From Pseudoflavitalea rhizosphaerae (GTDB lineage: Bacteria; Bacteroidota; Bacteroidia; Chitinophagales; Chitinophagaceae), in the NCBI RefSeq assembly GCF_003991355.1, contig NZ_RCSU01000005.1:62001-126000 (forward strand): a stretch of DNA of 64,000 bases, read 5' to 3'. A program made the translations under genes and the position numbers. Each line of letters begins with the position of its first letter. Positions within the stretch are counted from its first letter, which is position 1. This document shows, piece after piece, positions 26,339 to 34,709 of this stretch. The notes below the pieces were generated by a model. The model searched no databases and was not told the origin of the DNA. It saw only the letters and a list, made by a program, of their open reading frames with translations.

Positions 26339-26384
26339 GGAAAGTCTGGGTTTTGCCGTTAAATTGCAGAAAACAAGGTGCCGG

Positions 26385-26561
26385 GGGGCTGACTAAAAAG
26401 CTTCCCTCTTAGCATTTCGGGGAGCCCACTCGCTCGCCTCCCGGCGAGTGAGTTTTGTTTAGTCGCCTCTGGCGACGCGGTGTTCGCCGGAGGCGAACAA
26501 ATAGAAGTCACTCGCCGGGAGGCGAGCGACTGCCAGCTCTCCGCCCTTTTTGGTCAGCCCC
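26385..26561 (+). repeat. Multi-hairpin intergenic repeat, copy B (with extended outer stem)
   Basis: Core repeat 26428-26533 has arms CTCGCCTCCCGGCGAG and CTCGCCGGGAGGCGAG, each the reverse complement of the other, around GTCGCCTCTGGCGAC and TTCGCCGGAGGCGAA. An additional outer stem pairs GGGGCTGACTAAAAAG (26385-26400) with CTTTTTGGTCAGCCCC (26546-26561), 15 of 16 positions. It occupies the gap between divergent mtaB and the DUF4258 gene. Confidence 0.92.
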
Positions 26562-26587
26562 CGCGGCACTCTAAAAAAACTGGTTGA

Positions 26588-27079
26588 ATGAAGTCCGGAA
26601 AAATTAAATACCTGATAGCTGTAGTTGCGCTCGCTGCGATACTGATAACCACTTTTATCAGGAATAATCATGCAAAACAGGAAAAAGAGAAAACAACACA
26701 AGAACAGCGCGATAAACGCACTGAGAACAGGCGCAATAACGATCCTTCCCGCCGGGACCCGTCTAACCCACCCAGTGATGATCCCAACCGCACGGAAGGA
26801 TTCAACCGCCGCTCGGAAAAGCTGATCTTCACCAGGCATGCCCGCTGCCGCATGGGCTGCCGCCATATCGATGAAGCGGAAGTGCGCGATATTCTCCTGA
26901 ACGGACGCGTCAATGATCGCAAAAGCGATCCCGCCGCCCGCCCCGATCCCAAATACGCTCTCGAAGGCAAAACAAAAGACGGACAGGAAGTGCGCATCAT
27001 CTTCGCACCATCAGACCGCGGCATGGTGGTGATCACCGTGATCGATCTCGATACTGAATGGCCCTGCAATTGTAAATAA
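26588..27079 (+). CDS. DUF4258-domain protein, membrane-anchored
   Basis: A 163-residue protein with an N-terminal transmembrane anchor (IKYLIAVVALAAILITTFI), a long charged low-complexity linker (residues 28-75, rich in R, N, D and P) and a C-terminal DUF4258 domain: LIFTRHARCRMGCRHIDEAEVRDIL, then YALEGKTKDGQEVRIIFAPSD and VVITVIDLDTEWPCNCK. DUF4258 is related to BrnT/RelE-like folds, but here it is tethered outside the cytoplasm and has no antitoxin beside it, so a toxin role is not supported. Five cysteines (two in RCRMGC-type spacing, two in the CNCK tail) could form disulphides or bind metal. Function unknown. Confidence 0.75.
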   Translation: MKSGKIKYLIAVVALAAILITTFIRNNHAKQEKEKTTQEQRDKRTENRRNNDPSRRDPSNPPSDDPNRTEGFNRRSEKLIFTRHARCRMGCRHIDEAEVRDILLNGRVNDRKSDPAARPDPKYALEGKTKDGQEVRIIFAPSDRGMVVITVIDLDTEWPCNCK

Positions 27080-27154
27080 GTTAAAACCCTGTGATCGGGA
27101 AGCGTTTCTTGCAGGTATTCGAACGCATCTATTATATTTACGTTTTCGACCCTG

Positions 27155-27943
27155 ATGAAGTATCTTTTATTACCCGCTAAAGGCCTCTATTTCCTCTATG
27201 CCGCGATCTGTTTCGTTGTGCTGATGCTACTCGTTTTCCCCATGGTGATGGTGGCCTCATTTTTCGGAAAGATCAACGGCGGGAATTTCATCTACCGTTG
27301 CTGCCAGCTCTGGGCAGACGCCTGGTTCCTCCTCACAGGCATTGTACACCGGAATATCTACCAGTTCCCCCATGATAAAAACCAGCAATATATTTTTGTT
27401 GCCAATCATATTTCCTATCTCGATATCCCCGTGATCGTAAAAACGATCCGGCAGCCCGTTCGAATTCTCGGCAAAGCCGAAATGAGTAAAGTGCCGGTAT
27501 TCGGTTTCATTTACAGGAATGCAGCTGTAACAGTGGACAGGTCCAGCGCCGAAGGCCGGGCCAAAAGTGTTCGTGTACTCAAATCAGTTATCAGAAAAGG
27601 GATTTCCATTTTTATATTTCCCGAAGGCACATTCAATGAATCGCATGAGCCACTTCGTGGATTTTATGACGGCGCTTTCCGCATTGCCATCGAAACGCAA
27701 ACGCCCATCAAACCAGTACTCTTCCTGGATACCTACGCCAGGCAGCACTATAAAAGTGTTTTCTCACTGAATCCCGGAAAGAGCCGGAGTGTTTTTCTCG
27801 AGCCTGTTCCGGTAGATGGCCTCACCACCAGGGACGTGCAGGCGCTGAAAGAAAAAGTATACAATGCCATGGCCACTGCGCTGCGGAAATATAATGCAGC
27901 ATGGATCCACAGCGTGCCACAGTCGCTCGCCTCCGGCGAGTGA
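27155..27943 (+). CDS. plsC: 1-acyl-sn-glycerol-3-phosphate acyltransferase (PlsC family)
   Basis: PlsC acylates lysophosphatidic acid to phosphatidic acid at the inner membrane. The 262-residue protein has two N-terminal membrane helices (about 10-37 and 50-64), the HX4D catalytic motif NHISYLD (His85, Asp90), the acceptor-binding block VFGFIYRNAAVTVDR, and FPEGTFNES (155-163). The last codons, coding for QSLASGE, and the stop lie inside the left arm of repeat copy C, so the native C-terminus has been shaped by the repeat. A near-consensus TATATTTA box is at 27133-27140, about 15 bases before the ATG. Confidence 0.9.
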   Translation: MKYLLLPAKGLYFLYAAICFVVLMLLVFPMVMVASFFGKINGGNFIYRCCQLWADAWFLLTGIVHRNIYQFPHDKNQQYIFVANHISYLDIPVIVKTIRQPVRILGKAEMSKVPVFGFIYRNAAVTVDRSSAEGRAKSVRVLKSVIRKGISIFIFPEGTFNESHEPLRGFYDGAFRIAIETQTPIKPVLFLDTYARQHYKSVFSLNPGKSRSVFLEPVPVDGLTTRDVQALKEKVYNAMATALRKYNAAWIHSVPQSLASGE

Positions 27944-28030
27944 CCTGTATTTGTTCGCCTCCGGCGAACACCGCGTCGCCGGAGGCGACGGAATAAAAGT
28001 CACTCGCCAGAGGCGAGCGACTGCCAACCC
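27919..28030 (-). repeat. Multi-hairpin intergenic repeat, copy C (core inverted)
   Basis: Arms 27921-27945 (CTCGCCTCCGGCGAG) and about 27998-28022 (CTCGCCAGAGGCGAG) flank a core that is the exact reverse complement of copy D's (TTCGCC hairpin first, then GTCGCC), so the copy is in the opposite orientation. The left arm contains the plsC stop codon. The two arms differ at one tip position, unlike the other five copies. Confidence 0.9.
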
Positions 28031-28069
28031 CTTGATTAAAAACCGGATGTTCTGACTTACATTTGGATC

Positions 28070-30520
28070 TTGTTTGCTGAAGTTATCATACCATTGGCCT
28101 TACCCAGGAACTATACCTGGAGCGTACCTGAACGGTTCCGGGAACAGGTGCGTCCGGGCGTTCGCGTGGAAGTGGTGCTGGGCAAGAACAAGAAATATGC
28201 AGGGGTGATCCGCAACCTGCATAATGAGATGCCACAGGCTTTTGAGCCCAAGGAAGTGCTCAATGTACTGGATGTGGAACCCATCATTTATCCCCAGCAA
28301 TTACAACTCTGGCATTGGATCGCCCAATATTATATGTGCTCCGAAGGAGAAGTGATGGCCGCTGCACTCCCTTCGCATTTCAAACTCAGCAGTGAAACCA
28401 CCATCGTATTCAATGAAGAGTATGGTGAAGACTTCATGCAACTGGACCACGACGAATTCCTCGTGGCAGAAGCACTGCTCATCAAAAAAGAACTGAAAGT
28501 TCCGGAAGTACAGCAGGTGCTGGATTCATCGCATGTATATCCCGTGATCAAGCGGCTGATCGAGAAAAAAGTCTGCTCCGTTTGGGAGGCATTGAAAGAA
28601 TCCTATTCGCCCAAGAAGGAAACTTTCGTGATGCTGAACACAGTGTATGATAATGAAGATGCACTGGCGGACCTGCTGAATGAAGATAAAAAACTGCAAC
28701 GCGCCGAAAAACAAATGGAGCTGCTGCTCAGCTACCTCCACCTGCAGAAAACGCAGGGCGAGGTAACCAAATCGGAACTGCTGAAAAAAAGCGGGGCTTC
28801 CGATGCGCAGCTCAAAGGACTTGTTGACAAGAATATCCTCTGGCTGGAAAAACGACAGATAGACCGCCTGCTCTATCTTCCAAGAGATATCAAAATAGAT
28901 TTCTCGCTCACGCCTGCACAGGAAGAAGCTTATGAAAAAGTGAAACAAAGCTTCGAACAAAAACCGGTGACCCTGCTGCACGGAGTAACTGCCAGCGGGA
29001 AAACACAGGTGTATATCAGGCTGATCGAAAATGCCATACGGCAGGGCAAGCAGGTGTTATACCTGCTTCCGGAGATCGCACTCACGAGCCAGATCATACG
29101 AAGATTGCAGAAACATTTCGGTGGCTATATCGGGATCTATCACTCGAAATTCAACCAGAACGAGCGGATAGAAATATGGAATAAAGTAAAGACCGGGGAA
29201 TTGAAAGTGGTGCTGGGCGCCCGCTCATCCATCTTCCTTCCTTTTACTGACCTGGGATTGATTGTGATAGACGAAGAACATGATCCCAGTTTCAAGCAAC
29301 AGGAACCTGCACCTCGTTACAATGCGCGCGATGCGGCGATATATTATGCATCACTCTTCAAAGCAAAAGTATTGCTGGGCAGCGCCACACCTTCCGTGGA
29401 AAGCTATTACAATGCGCAGCAACAGAAATATGGATTTGTGGAACTGGCCGAGCGTTTCGGCGGTGTGAAGATGCCAACCATTGAATTGGTGGACATCAAG
29501 AAAACGCCAAAACTGAACAAGGAGAAAGTGATCCTCACGCCCGAACTCAAAGCGGCCATTCAACGGTCGCTCGAGGCAGGCAAGCAGGTGATCCTCTTCC
29601 AGAACCGGCGCGGCTACAGCCCTTACCAGGTTTGCCAGACCTGCGGCTGGATCCCGCATTGCAAGTTCTGCGATGTGAGTCTCAATTTCCATAAGAACAC
29701 CAATAAACTGCATTGCCATTATTGCGGCACAGTGTACCCGCTGGTATACACCTGTCAGGCTTGTGGCAACCATCATTTCCTCCAACAGAATTTCGGTACG
29801 GAAAGAATTGAAGAGTATGTGGAGGAGCAACTGCCCGGCGTGAAAGTGGCCAGGATGGACGTTGACAGTGTGCGTGGCAAAACTGCGCATGATAACCTCA
29901 TCCAGCAATTCGAGCAACAGCGCATACAGGTACTGGTTGGTACGCAGATGGTGGTGAAAGGACTTGATTTCGAAAATGTAAATCTTGTTGGCGTGCTGGA
30001 TGCCGACAGTCTCCTGAGTTTTGCCGATTTCCGCGTTAACGAACGCGCCTTTCAGCTGATGGAACAGGTGAGCGGAAGGGCAGGCAGGAAAGATGGGGAA
30101 GGCCATGTAATGATCCAGGTGGCCCAGATGGCGCATCCTGTTTTACATTATGTGCAACAACATAATTATCCGGCATTCTTCAATACCGAGATCGAAGGAA
30201 GAAGGCAATTCTTTTATCCGCCATTCTCCCGTATTATATTACTGACATTCAGGAATAAATCGAAAGAGCTGGTGGACGGAGCTGCCAGGCAACTGGCCGA
30301 ATACCTGAAACCGCAATACGGACAATATATGATCGGTCCGGCAGAGCCTGTTGTGAACCGAATCCGTAATCAATACCTCATGGAGCTGATGTTCAAACTG
30401 CCGAAAGATTCAGCCCTCATCCAGCAGTGTAAACAACAGATACAGGACCAGATAGCTGTATTGCACTACGATAAACGTTTTCGCAGCGTAGTGATCATTC
30501 CCGATGTAGACACGCAATAA
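28070..30520 (+). CDS. priA: Primosomal replication protein N' (PriA helicase)
   Basis: PriA restarts stalled replication forks. The 816-residue protein has the N-terminal 3'-DNA-binding domain (FAEVIIPLALPRNYTWSVPE), an insertion-rich winged-helix region, Walker A GVTASGKTQ near residue 306, the VIDEEHD helicase motif near 401, eight zinc-site cysteines (CQTCGW, CKFCD, CHYCG, CQACGN) around residue 525-570, and motifs V-VI (VLVGTQMVVKGLDFENV, EQVSGRAGR). The first usable codon is TTG at 28070: the only nearby ATG (28047) reads into a stop after two codons. It is longer than E. coli PriA (732) through linker expansions. It starts about 40 bases after repeat copy C. Confidence 0.95.
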   Translation: MFAEVIIPLALPRNYTWSVPERFREQVRPGVRVEVVLGKNKKYAGVIRNLHNEMPQAFEPKEVLNVLDVEPIIYPQQLQLWHWIAQYYMCSEGEVMAAALPSHFKLSSETTIVFNEEYGEDFMQLDHDEFLVAEALLIKKELKVPEVQQVLDSSHVYPVIKRLIEKKVCSVWEALKESYSPKKETFVMLNTVYDNEDALADLLNEDKKLQRAEKQMELLLSYLHLQKTQGEVTKSELLKKSGASDAQLKGLVDKNILWLEKRQIDRLLYLPRDIKIDFSLTPAQEEAYEKVKQSFEQKPVTLLHGVTASGKTQVYIRLIENAIRQGKQVLYLLPEIALTSQIIRRLQKHFGGYIGIYHSKFNQNERIEIWNKVKTGELKVVLGARSSIFLPFTDLGLIVIDEEHDPSFKQQEPAPRYNARDAAIYYASLFKAKVLLGSATPSVESYYNAQQQKYGFVELAERFGGVKMPTIELVDIKKTPKLNKEKVILTPELKAAIQRSLEAGKQVILFQNRRGYSPYQVCQTCGWIPHCKFCDVSLNFHKNTNKLHCHYCGTVYPLVYTCQACGNHHFLQQNFGTERIEEYVEEQLPGVKVARMDVDSVRGKTAHDNLIQQFEQQRIQVLVGTQMVVKGLDFENVNLVGVLDADSLLSFADFRVNERAFQLMEQVSGRAGRKDGEGHVMIQVAQMAHPVLHYVQQHNYPAFFNTEIEGRRQFFYPPFSRIILLTFRNKSKELVDGAARQLAEYLKPQYGQYMIGPAEPVVNRIRNQYLMELMFKLPKDSALIQQCKQQIQDQIAVLHYDKRFRSVVIIPDVDTQ

Positions 30521-30521
30521 A

Positions 30522-31178
30522 TTATTTCATCTGATCATATTGGTAAATATGCAGGCCGGTAAGAGGAGAGAGGGCAGCATTCATCATTGACCTGGCCACT
30601 TTTTCGCCGCTGACAGGCCTGTACTTACGCAGGGGACCGAGCATGGTCCAGGTGATAAGCGGCATCACCACCTGGGCGATCTTTTCACCGGTCCTTTTTT
30701 CATTACGATCGCCCATCAGCAATGAGGGCCGGAAGATATGTGTACTCTCGAAGGGTAAAGAACTGATGTCCTCTTCCACTGATCCTTTGAGTTGCAAATA
30801 GAAATTGGCTGAATTCGGATTGGCGCCAACGGCCGATACGAGCAGGTATTTTCTGAAACCGTTCTTCAGGGCCAACTGCGCGGCAGTTACAGGAATATCA
30901 TAATCTACTTTCCTGTACGCAGACTTATCGTTTTTCACTTTTTTCTGTGTAGTGCCCACGCAGCAGAAAATAGAATCGCCTCTACCCAGGCCATCATTGA
31001 AGCTTTCTGCATCATCGAATTTCACCTGTTTCACTTCCAGCCTGGGATGCTGCAAGGATACAGGCTTCCTTACCAGGATACGAACGGCGCTGAACAGATC
31101 ATTCTGCAACAACTGCTGCACCAATAAGCCACCTACCATGCCTGTGGCGCCTAATACGACCGCTGTTTGTGTTTGCAT
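30522..31178 (-). CDS. NAD(P)H-binding atypical SDR (TIP30/YbjT-like)
   Basis: A 218-residue Rossmann protein of the atypical short-chain dehydrogenase type. The glycine motif is VVLGATGMVGGLLVQQLL; FCCVGTTQKKVKNDKSAYRKVDYDI and KYLLVSAVGANPNS match the HTATIP2/TIP30-like group, with LLMGDRNEKRTGE later. Several catalytic SDR residues are absent or altered, as usual in this group, so it may act as a redox sensor or chaperone; no substrate can be named. I use ATG 31178 (MQTQTAVV) because the upstream ATG adds residues that would overlap the divergent murB promoter region. It converges with priA at one base distance. Confidence 0.8.
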   Translation of the reverse strand: MQTQTAVVLGATGMVGGLLVQQLLQNDLFSAVRILVRKPVSLQHPRLEVKQVKFDDAESFNDGLGRGDSIFCCVGTTQKKVKNDKSAYRKVDYDIPVTAAQLALKNGFRKYLLVSAVGANPNSANFYLQLKGSVEEDISSLPFESTHIFRPSLLMGDRNEKRTGEKIAQVVMPLITWTMLGPLRKYRPVSGEKVARSMMNAALSPLTGLHIYQYDQMK

Positions 31179-31209
31179 AATTTCGTTATTTTGCGGGTAA
31201 CACGGCAAT

Positions 31210-32226
31210 ATGCAAATTCAGGAAAATATTTCACTCAGGCAATTTAACACTATGGGCATCGATGCAAGAGCCCGTCAGTTTTCCACATTTGGAACTCTTG
31301 AAGCATTACAGGAACTGACAGCCTGGTCTGACGATGATCATCTTGCCAAACTTGTGCTGGGTGGCGGAAGTAATATTTTGTTTACGCGCAACTTCGATGG
31401 ACTGGTGATGAAGAATGAACTGATGGGTATTCAACTCATAAGTGAAACTGATACGCATTACTATGTGAAAGCAGGCGCCGGCGAAAACTGGCATCAGTTT
31501 GTACAGTATTCCATTGGCAGGGGCTGGGCCGGCCTGGAAAACCTTTCGCTCATCCCGGGGAATGTTGGCGCCAGTCCCATGCAGAATATCGGCGCATACG
31601 GAGTAGAAATAAAGGATGTGTTCGAAGAGCTGGAAGCTTTCCATCTCAAAGACAAAAAGATCTTGACTTTCACCAATAATGATTGTGCATTCGGCTATCG
31701 TGAAAGCGTGTTCAAAGGACGTTACAGGGACCAGTTCGTGATCCTTAATGTGACGTACCGTCTGAACAAAACGCCGCGTTTCAATACCAGTTATGGCGCC
31801 ATCGAACAGGAGTTGGAAAGGATGGGAGTGAAAGAACTCAGTATCCGCGCCATTGCCGATGCCGTGATCCGGATCAGGAGCTCTAAATTACCTGATCCCG
31901 CAAAAATTGGTAATGCCGGCAGTTTCTTCAAGAACCCATCCGTGCCCGCTGCGCATTATGAACAACTGAAACAGGATTTCCCAGGCATTGTTGGTTATAC
32001 TAACGCAGATGGCTCAGTGAAATTAGCTGCTGGCTGGCTGATAGAGCAGTGCGGCTGGAAAGGTTACAGGAGAGGCGATGCCGGTTGCCACGAGAAACAG
32101 GCACTGGTGCTGGTGAATTATGGAAATGCAAGGGGCGCTGAGATATACGAGCTGAGTACAAAAATAATGGATAGTGTACAATCAAGATTTGGCGTAGCTC
32201 TGGAACGCGAGGTGAATATTATCTGA
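31210..32226 (+). CDS. murB: UDP-N-acetylmuramate dehydrogenase MurB (type I)
   Basis: MurB reduces enolpyruvyl-UDP-GlcNAc to UDP-MurNAc with FAD and NADPH in peptidoglycan synthesis. The 338-residue protein has the FAD domain with LGGGSNILF and LSLIPGNVGASPMQNIGAYG, the active-site Arg in FGYRESVFKG, Ser238 in GNAGSFFKNP (proton donor), and a C-terminal acidic residue in LEREVNII. The Tyr-loop and length mark the E. coli-like type I enzyme. The start is 31 bases from the divergent SDR gene's start. The stop is followed within a few bases by repeat copy D. Confidence 0.96.
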   Translation: MQIQENISLRQFNTMGIDARARQFSTFGTLEALQELTAWSDDDHLAKLVLGGGSNILFTRNFDGLVMKNELMGIQLISETDTHYYVKAGAGENWHQFVQYSIGRGWAGLENLSLIPGNVGASPMQNIGAYGVEIKDVFEELEAFHLKDKKILTFTNNDCAFGYRESVFKGRYRDQFVILNVTYRLNKTPRFNTSYGAIEQELERMGVKELSIRAIADAVIRIRSSKLPDPAKIGNAGSFFKNPSVPAAHYEQLKQDFPGIVGYTNADGSVKLAAGWLIEQCGWKGYRRGDAGCHEKQALVLVNYGNARGAEIYELSTKIMDSVQSRFGVALEREVNII

Positions 32227-32227
32227 G

Positions 32228-32345
32228 TGTGCCCAGTCGCTCGCCTCTGGCGAGTGACTTTTGTTTAGTCGCCTCCGGCGACGCGGTGTTCGCCGGAGGC
32301 GAACAAATACAAGTCACTCGCCAGAGGCGAGCGACTGGCGGCACG
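32228..32345 (+). repeat. Multi-hairpin intergenic repeat, copy D
   Basis: Arms CTCGCCTCTGGCGAG (left) and CTCGCCAGAGGCGAG (right), extended outward by GTGCC/GGCAC pairing, flank GTCGCCTCCGGCGAC and TTCGCCGGAGGCGAA. It fills the whole gap between the convergent murB and hybrid-kinase genes. Confidence 0.92.
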
Positions 32346-34682
32346 CTAATTATCTTTGAACAATTCCAACTCTCTTACAGCTTCTTCGAACAACGGCAGC
32401 ACTTTGTTGTGGAGCTGCTGAATGTTTTCCACTTTTTCATTGGCGAGGGCCAGCTTTTCCATTTCCAGCAGCGGATTGCCGATAGAAGAGGACAGCCCGA
32501 ACAAGCCTACTGTATTCCGCAGCGCATGTACCGTTTTATAGATCTGCTTATAGTCTTGTTTTAAAATCGCGTTTTTCAGTTTTTCCCTGTCTTTGGGATA
32601 TTGTTTCAGGAAGATGCGGATCATTTCCCTGATGAAAGTCTTGTTGTTGCGCGTTTGCTCCAGCAGGAAACTGAGGTCGATCCTTTTGAAATTGGGATGA
32701 TTGGAATCATGATTGCCTTCTGCCAACGATGCCCAATACGCGATCTTGTCCAGCAGATCGGCTTCCCTGAAAGGTTTGGCGAGGTAGTCGTTCATGCCTG
32801 CTTTGAGGCATTTATCACGTTCACCACTAAGCGCATGTGCTGTCATGGCGATGATGGGAGTGCCGATATGGAGCTCGTCGCGGATGAGTTGTGTGGTGCG
32901 GTAACCATCGAGTACGGGCATCTGGATATCCATGAGGATAAGATCGAACCCTGATTCCTTCAGCATATCGATGGCCTTTCGTCCATTTTTCGCGATGCGG
33001 ACCTCGAAACCATTGTGATGCAGGATGGTGGAGGTGAGTTTCTGGTTGATCAGGTTGTCTTCCACGATAAGGACCCTGCGGAAGCTGCCAAAGGAGCGCG
33101 GGGCGCCATTCGATGGGGTATGTATTTGATGCAGTTGCTCATGTGCCTTTTTGTAGGGGATCATAAAATGGAATTCTGTTCCCCTGTTCAGTTCACTTTT
33201 TACCCGGATATTTCCTCCCTGCAATTCTATCAGTTGCCTGGTGATGGCCAGTCCAAGCCCTGTGCCGCCGTACTGGCGGGTGATATGTGATTCGGCCTGT
33301 GTAAAGCGGTCGAAGATGCTGTGTATCTTTTCAGGTTCGATGCCGATGCCGGTATCGCGTACGGAAAAATGCAGCTCGAGTGAGTCGTGATCTTCTTTAC
33401 TGACGATGCAGTTCACATCCACGCTGCCATTGTCTGTGAACTTGATGGCATTGCCGATCAGGTTCACCAGTATCTGTGTGAGGCGCATGGGATCTCCGGT
33501 TACCTGGTAGTTGATGCTGAGATCGGCGCTGCAGCTGAGGCGCAGCTCTTTACCCGCAGCTCTGGGCGAGAACATCACCTGGATGGAGTGCATCAGTTCG
33601 GGTATACTGAAGGGAACGGATTCAATGATGAATTTACCGGCGTCTAATTTGGAGAGATCGAGGATATCATTGATGATGCTCAGTAAGCTTTTGCCTGAAG
33701 TATGGATAGCTTCGAGATATTCCTGCTGCACGGGATCGAGATCGGTTTTCTGTAAGAGGTCTGCAAAGCCGAGAATGGCGCCCAGCGGGGTTCTCAGTTC
33801 ATGGCTCATGTTGGCGACGAAATCATCTTTTGCTTTGGCTGATTCTTCTGCCAGGGCTTTCGATCTTTCCATTTCTTCTTCTACTTTTTTCCTTTCAAAG
33901 AGTGTGGGGATATTGTACTGTTTTCGCGAAGCATATCTTTTCTTACTGTTTATTTTTTCCAGGTGTTCCTGTATGCGGTGTGGCGGCGCCATCACGAAAC
34001 TGCATTTGGCATCACCTTTGGCAATACAGCTTACTTCAACGGCAGTAAGTGGCAGTCCGAAACTTTCTTCGCACCATCCGGAAGAATAACCGGAGTTCAT
34101 TACGCAGACCGGCTCTTTGCTCAATACGCCTGCGCGTATCCAGCTATCGGCTTCAAATGAGTAGGGGTGATCGTACAATAAAAGGAAATCCTCATCCGGA
34201 CTGGGATTGCTTTCCGGGTGAATGTTCACGAATGCCCAGCCCGACCAGGCGAAATGCACGGGACCTGCGGACAGCCGCGCAATGGGATCGGTGAGGTTCA
34301 TTTTCTGGTGGAAGTCGCGCGCATCATGGGTGCCTATCACATGCGCATAGTCGAAAAGAAAATTGCGGCCGATGGCGAAGGCTTCGCTGGGGCCTTTGTC
34401 TGCATACAGCCCCTGTATCGTTTCCAGGAATCCTTTGGAAAAGGCGGAGGCGCGCACCAGCACATAGCGCTGATCATTGATCTCGATGGTGCCGCAGCCG
34501 GGATCCATTTTGAAATCCCTGAAATATTCCCGTACTGTTCCTTCCGCCACATCAAAAACAGGACGTAGCTCATCGGGCACATTCACCGAGTTGGTATGCG
34601 GAAACCGGCCACTGCGCAGCATTTCGTTCTCCTGTTGCAGCAGCCTGAATTGTTGTTCCAGAATATGGTTCGTGTTAGACAT
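32346..34682 (-). CDS. Hybrid histidine kinase with V4R/XylR_N sensor, receiver and HPt
   Basis: A 778-residue cytoplasmic phosphorelay protein. Residues 1-250 carry an XylR_N plus V4R (4-vinyl-reductase-like) small-molecule-binding module, with the typical tail WCEESFGLPLTAVEVSCIAKGDAKCSF. Then come HisKA (DFVANMSHELRTPLGAIL, His294), HATPase (GNAIKF, DTGIGI, GGTGLGLAI), a receiver (ILIVEDN-like start; Asp585 in LILMDIQMPVLDGY) and a C-terminal HPt domain (IYKTVHALRNTVGLFG, His719). V4R domains bind aromatics or lipids in phenol and methane pathways; the ligand here is unknown. It is the last of three signalling genes (spacing 27 and 11 bases) with a LytTR regulator and LytS-type kinase. Confidence 0.9.
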   Translation of the reverse strand: MSNTNHILEQQFRLLQQENEMLRSGRFPHTNSVNVPDELRPVFDVAEGTVREYFRDFKMDPGCGTIEINDQRYVLVRASAFSKGFLETIQGLYADKGPSEAFAIGRNFLFDYAHVIGTHDARDFHQKMNLTDPIARLSAGPVHFAWSGWAFVNIHPESNPSPDEDFLLLYDHPYSFEADSWIRAGVLSKEPVCVMNSGYSSGWCEESFGLPLTAVEVSCIAKGDAKCSFVMAPPHRIQEHLEKINSKKRYASRKQYNIPTLFERKKVEEEMERSKALAEESAKAKDDFVANMSHELRTPLGAILGFADLLQKTDLDPVQQEYLEAIHTSGKSLLSIINDILDLSKLDAGKFIIESVPFSIPELMHSIQVMFSPRAAGKELRLSCSADLSINYQVTGDPMRLTQILVNLIGNAIKFTDNGSVDVNCIVSKEDHDSLELHFSVRDTGIGIEPEKIHSIFDRFTQAESHITRQYGGTGLGLAITRQLIELQGGNIRVKSELNRGTEFHFMIPYKKAHEQLHQIHTPSNGAPRSFGSFRRVLIVEDNLINQKLTSTILHHNGFEVRIAKNGRKAIDMLKESGFDLILMDIQMPVLDGYRTTQLIRDELHIGTPIIAMTAHALSGERDKCLKAGMNDYLAKPFREADLLDKIAYWASLAEGNHDSNHPNFKRIDLSFLLEQTRNNKTFIREMIRIFLKQYPKDREKLKNAILKQDYKQIYKTVHALRNTVGLFGLSSSIGNPLLEMEKLALANEKVENIQQLHNKVLPLFEEAVRELELFKDN

Positions 34683-34709
34683 CTTGAATGGGATAAAGTT
34701 GAAGGAGGC

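Noticed and set aside
26588-27079. Toxin of a BrnT-like toxin-antitoxin pair
   Set aside because: The DUF4258 domain is membrane-anchored with a long linker and has no antitoxin gene beside it.
27764-28055. Small ORFs through the multi-hairpin repeats (here and at 8553, 32229, 38409, 52742)
   Set aside because: They encode the same Arg/Ser/Gly-rich peptide in all frames only because the DNA repeat is shared; not genes.
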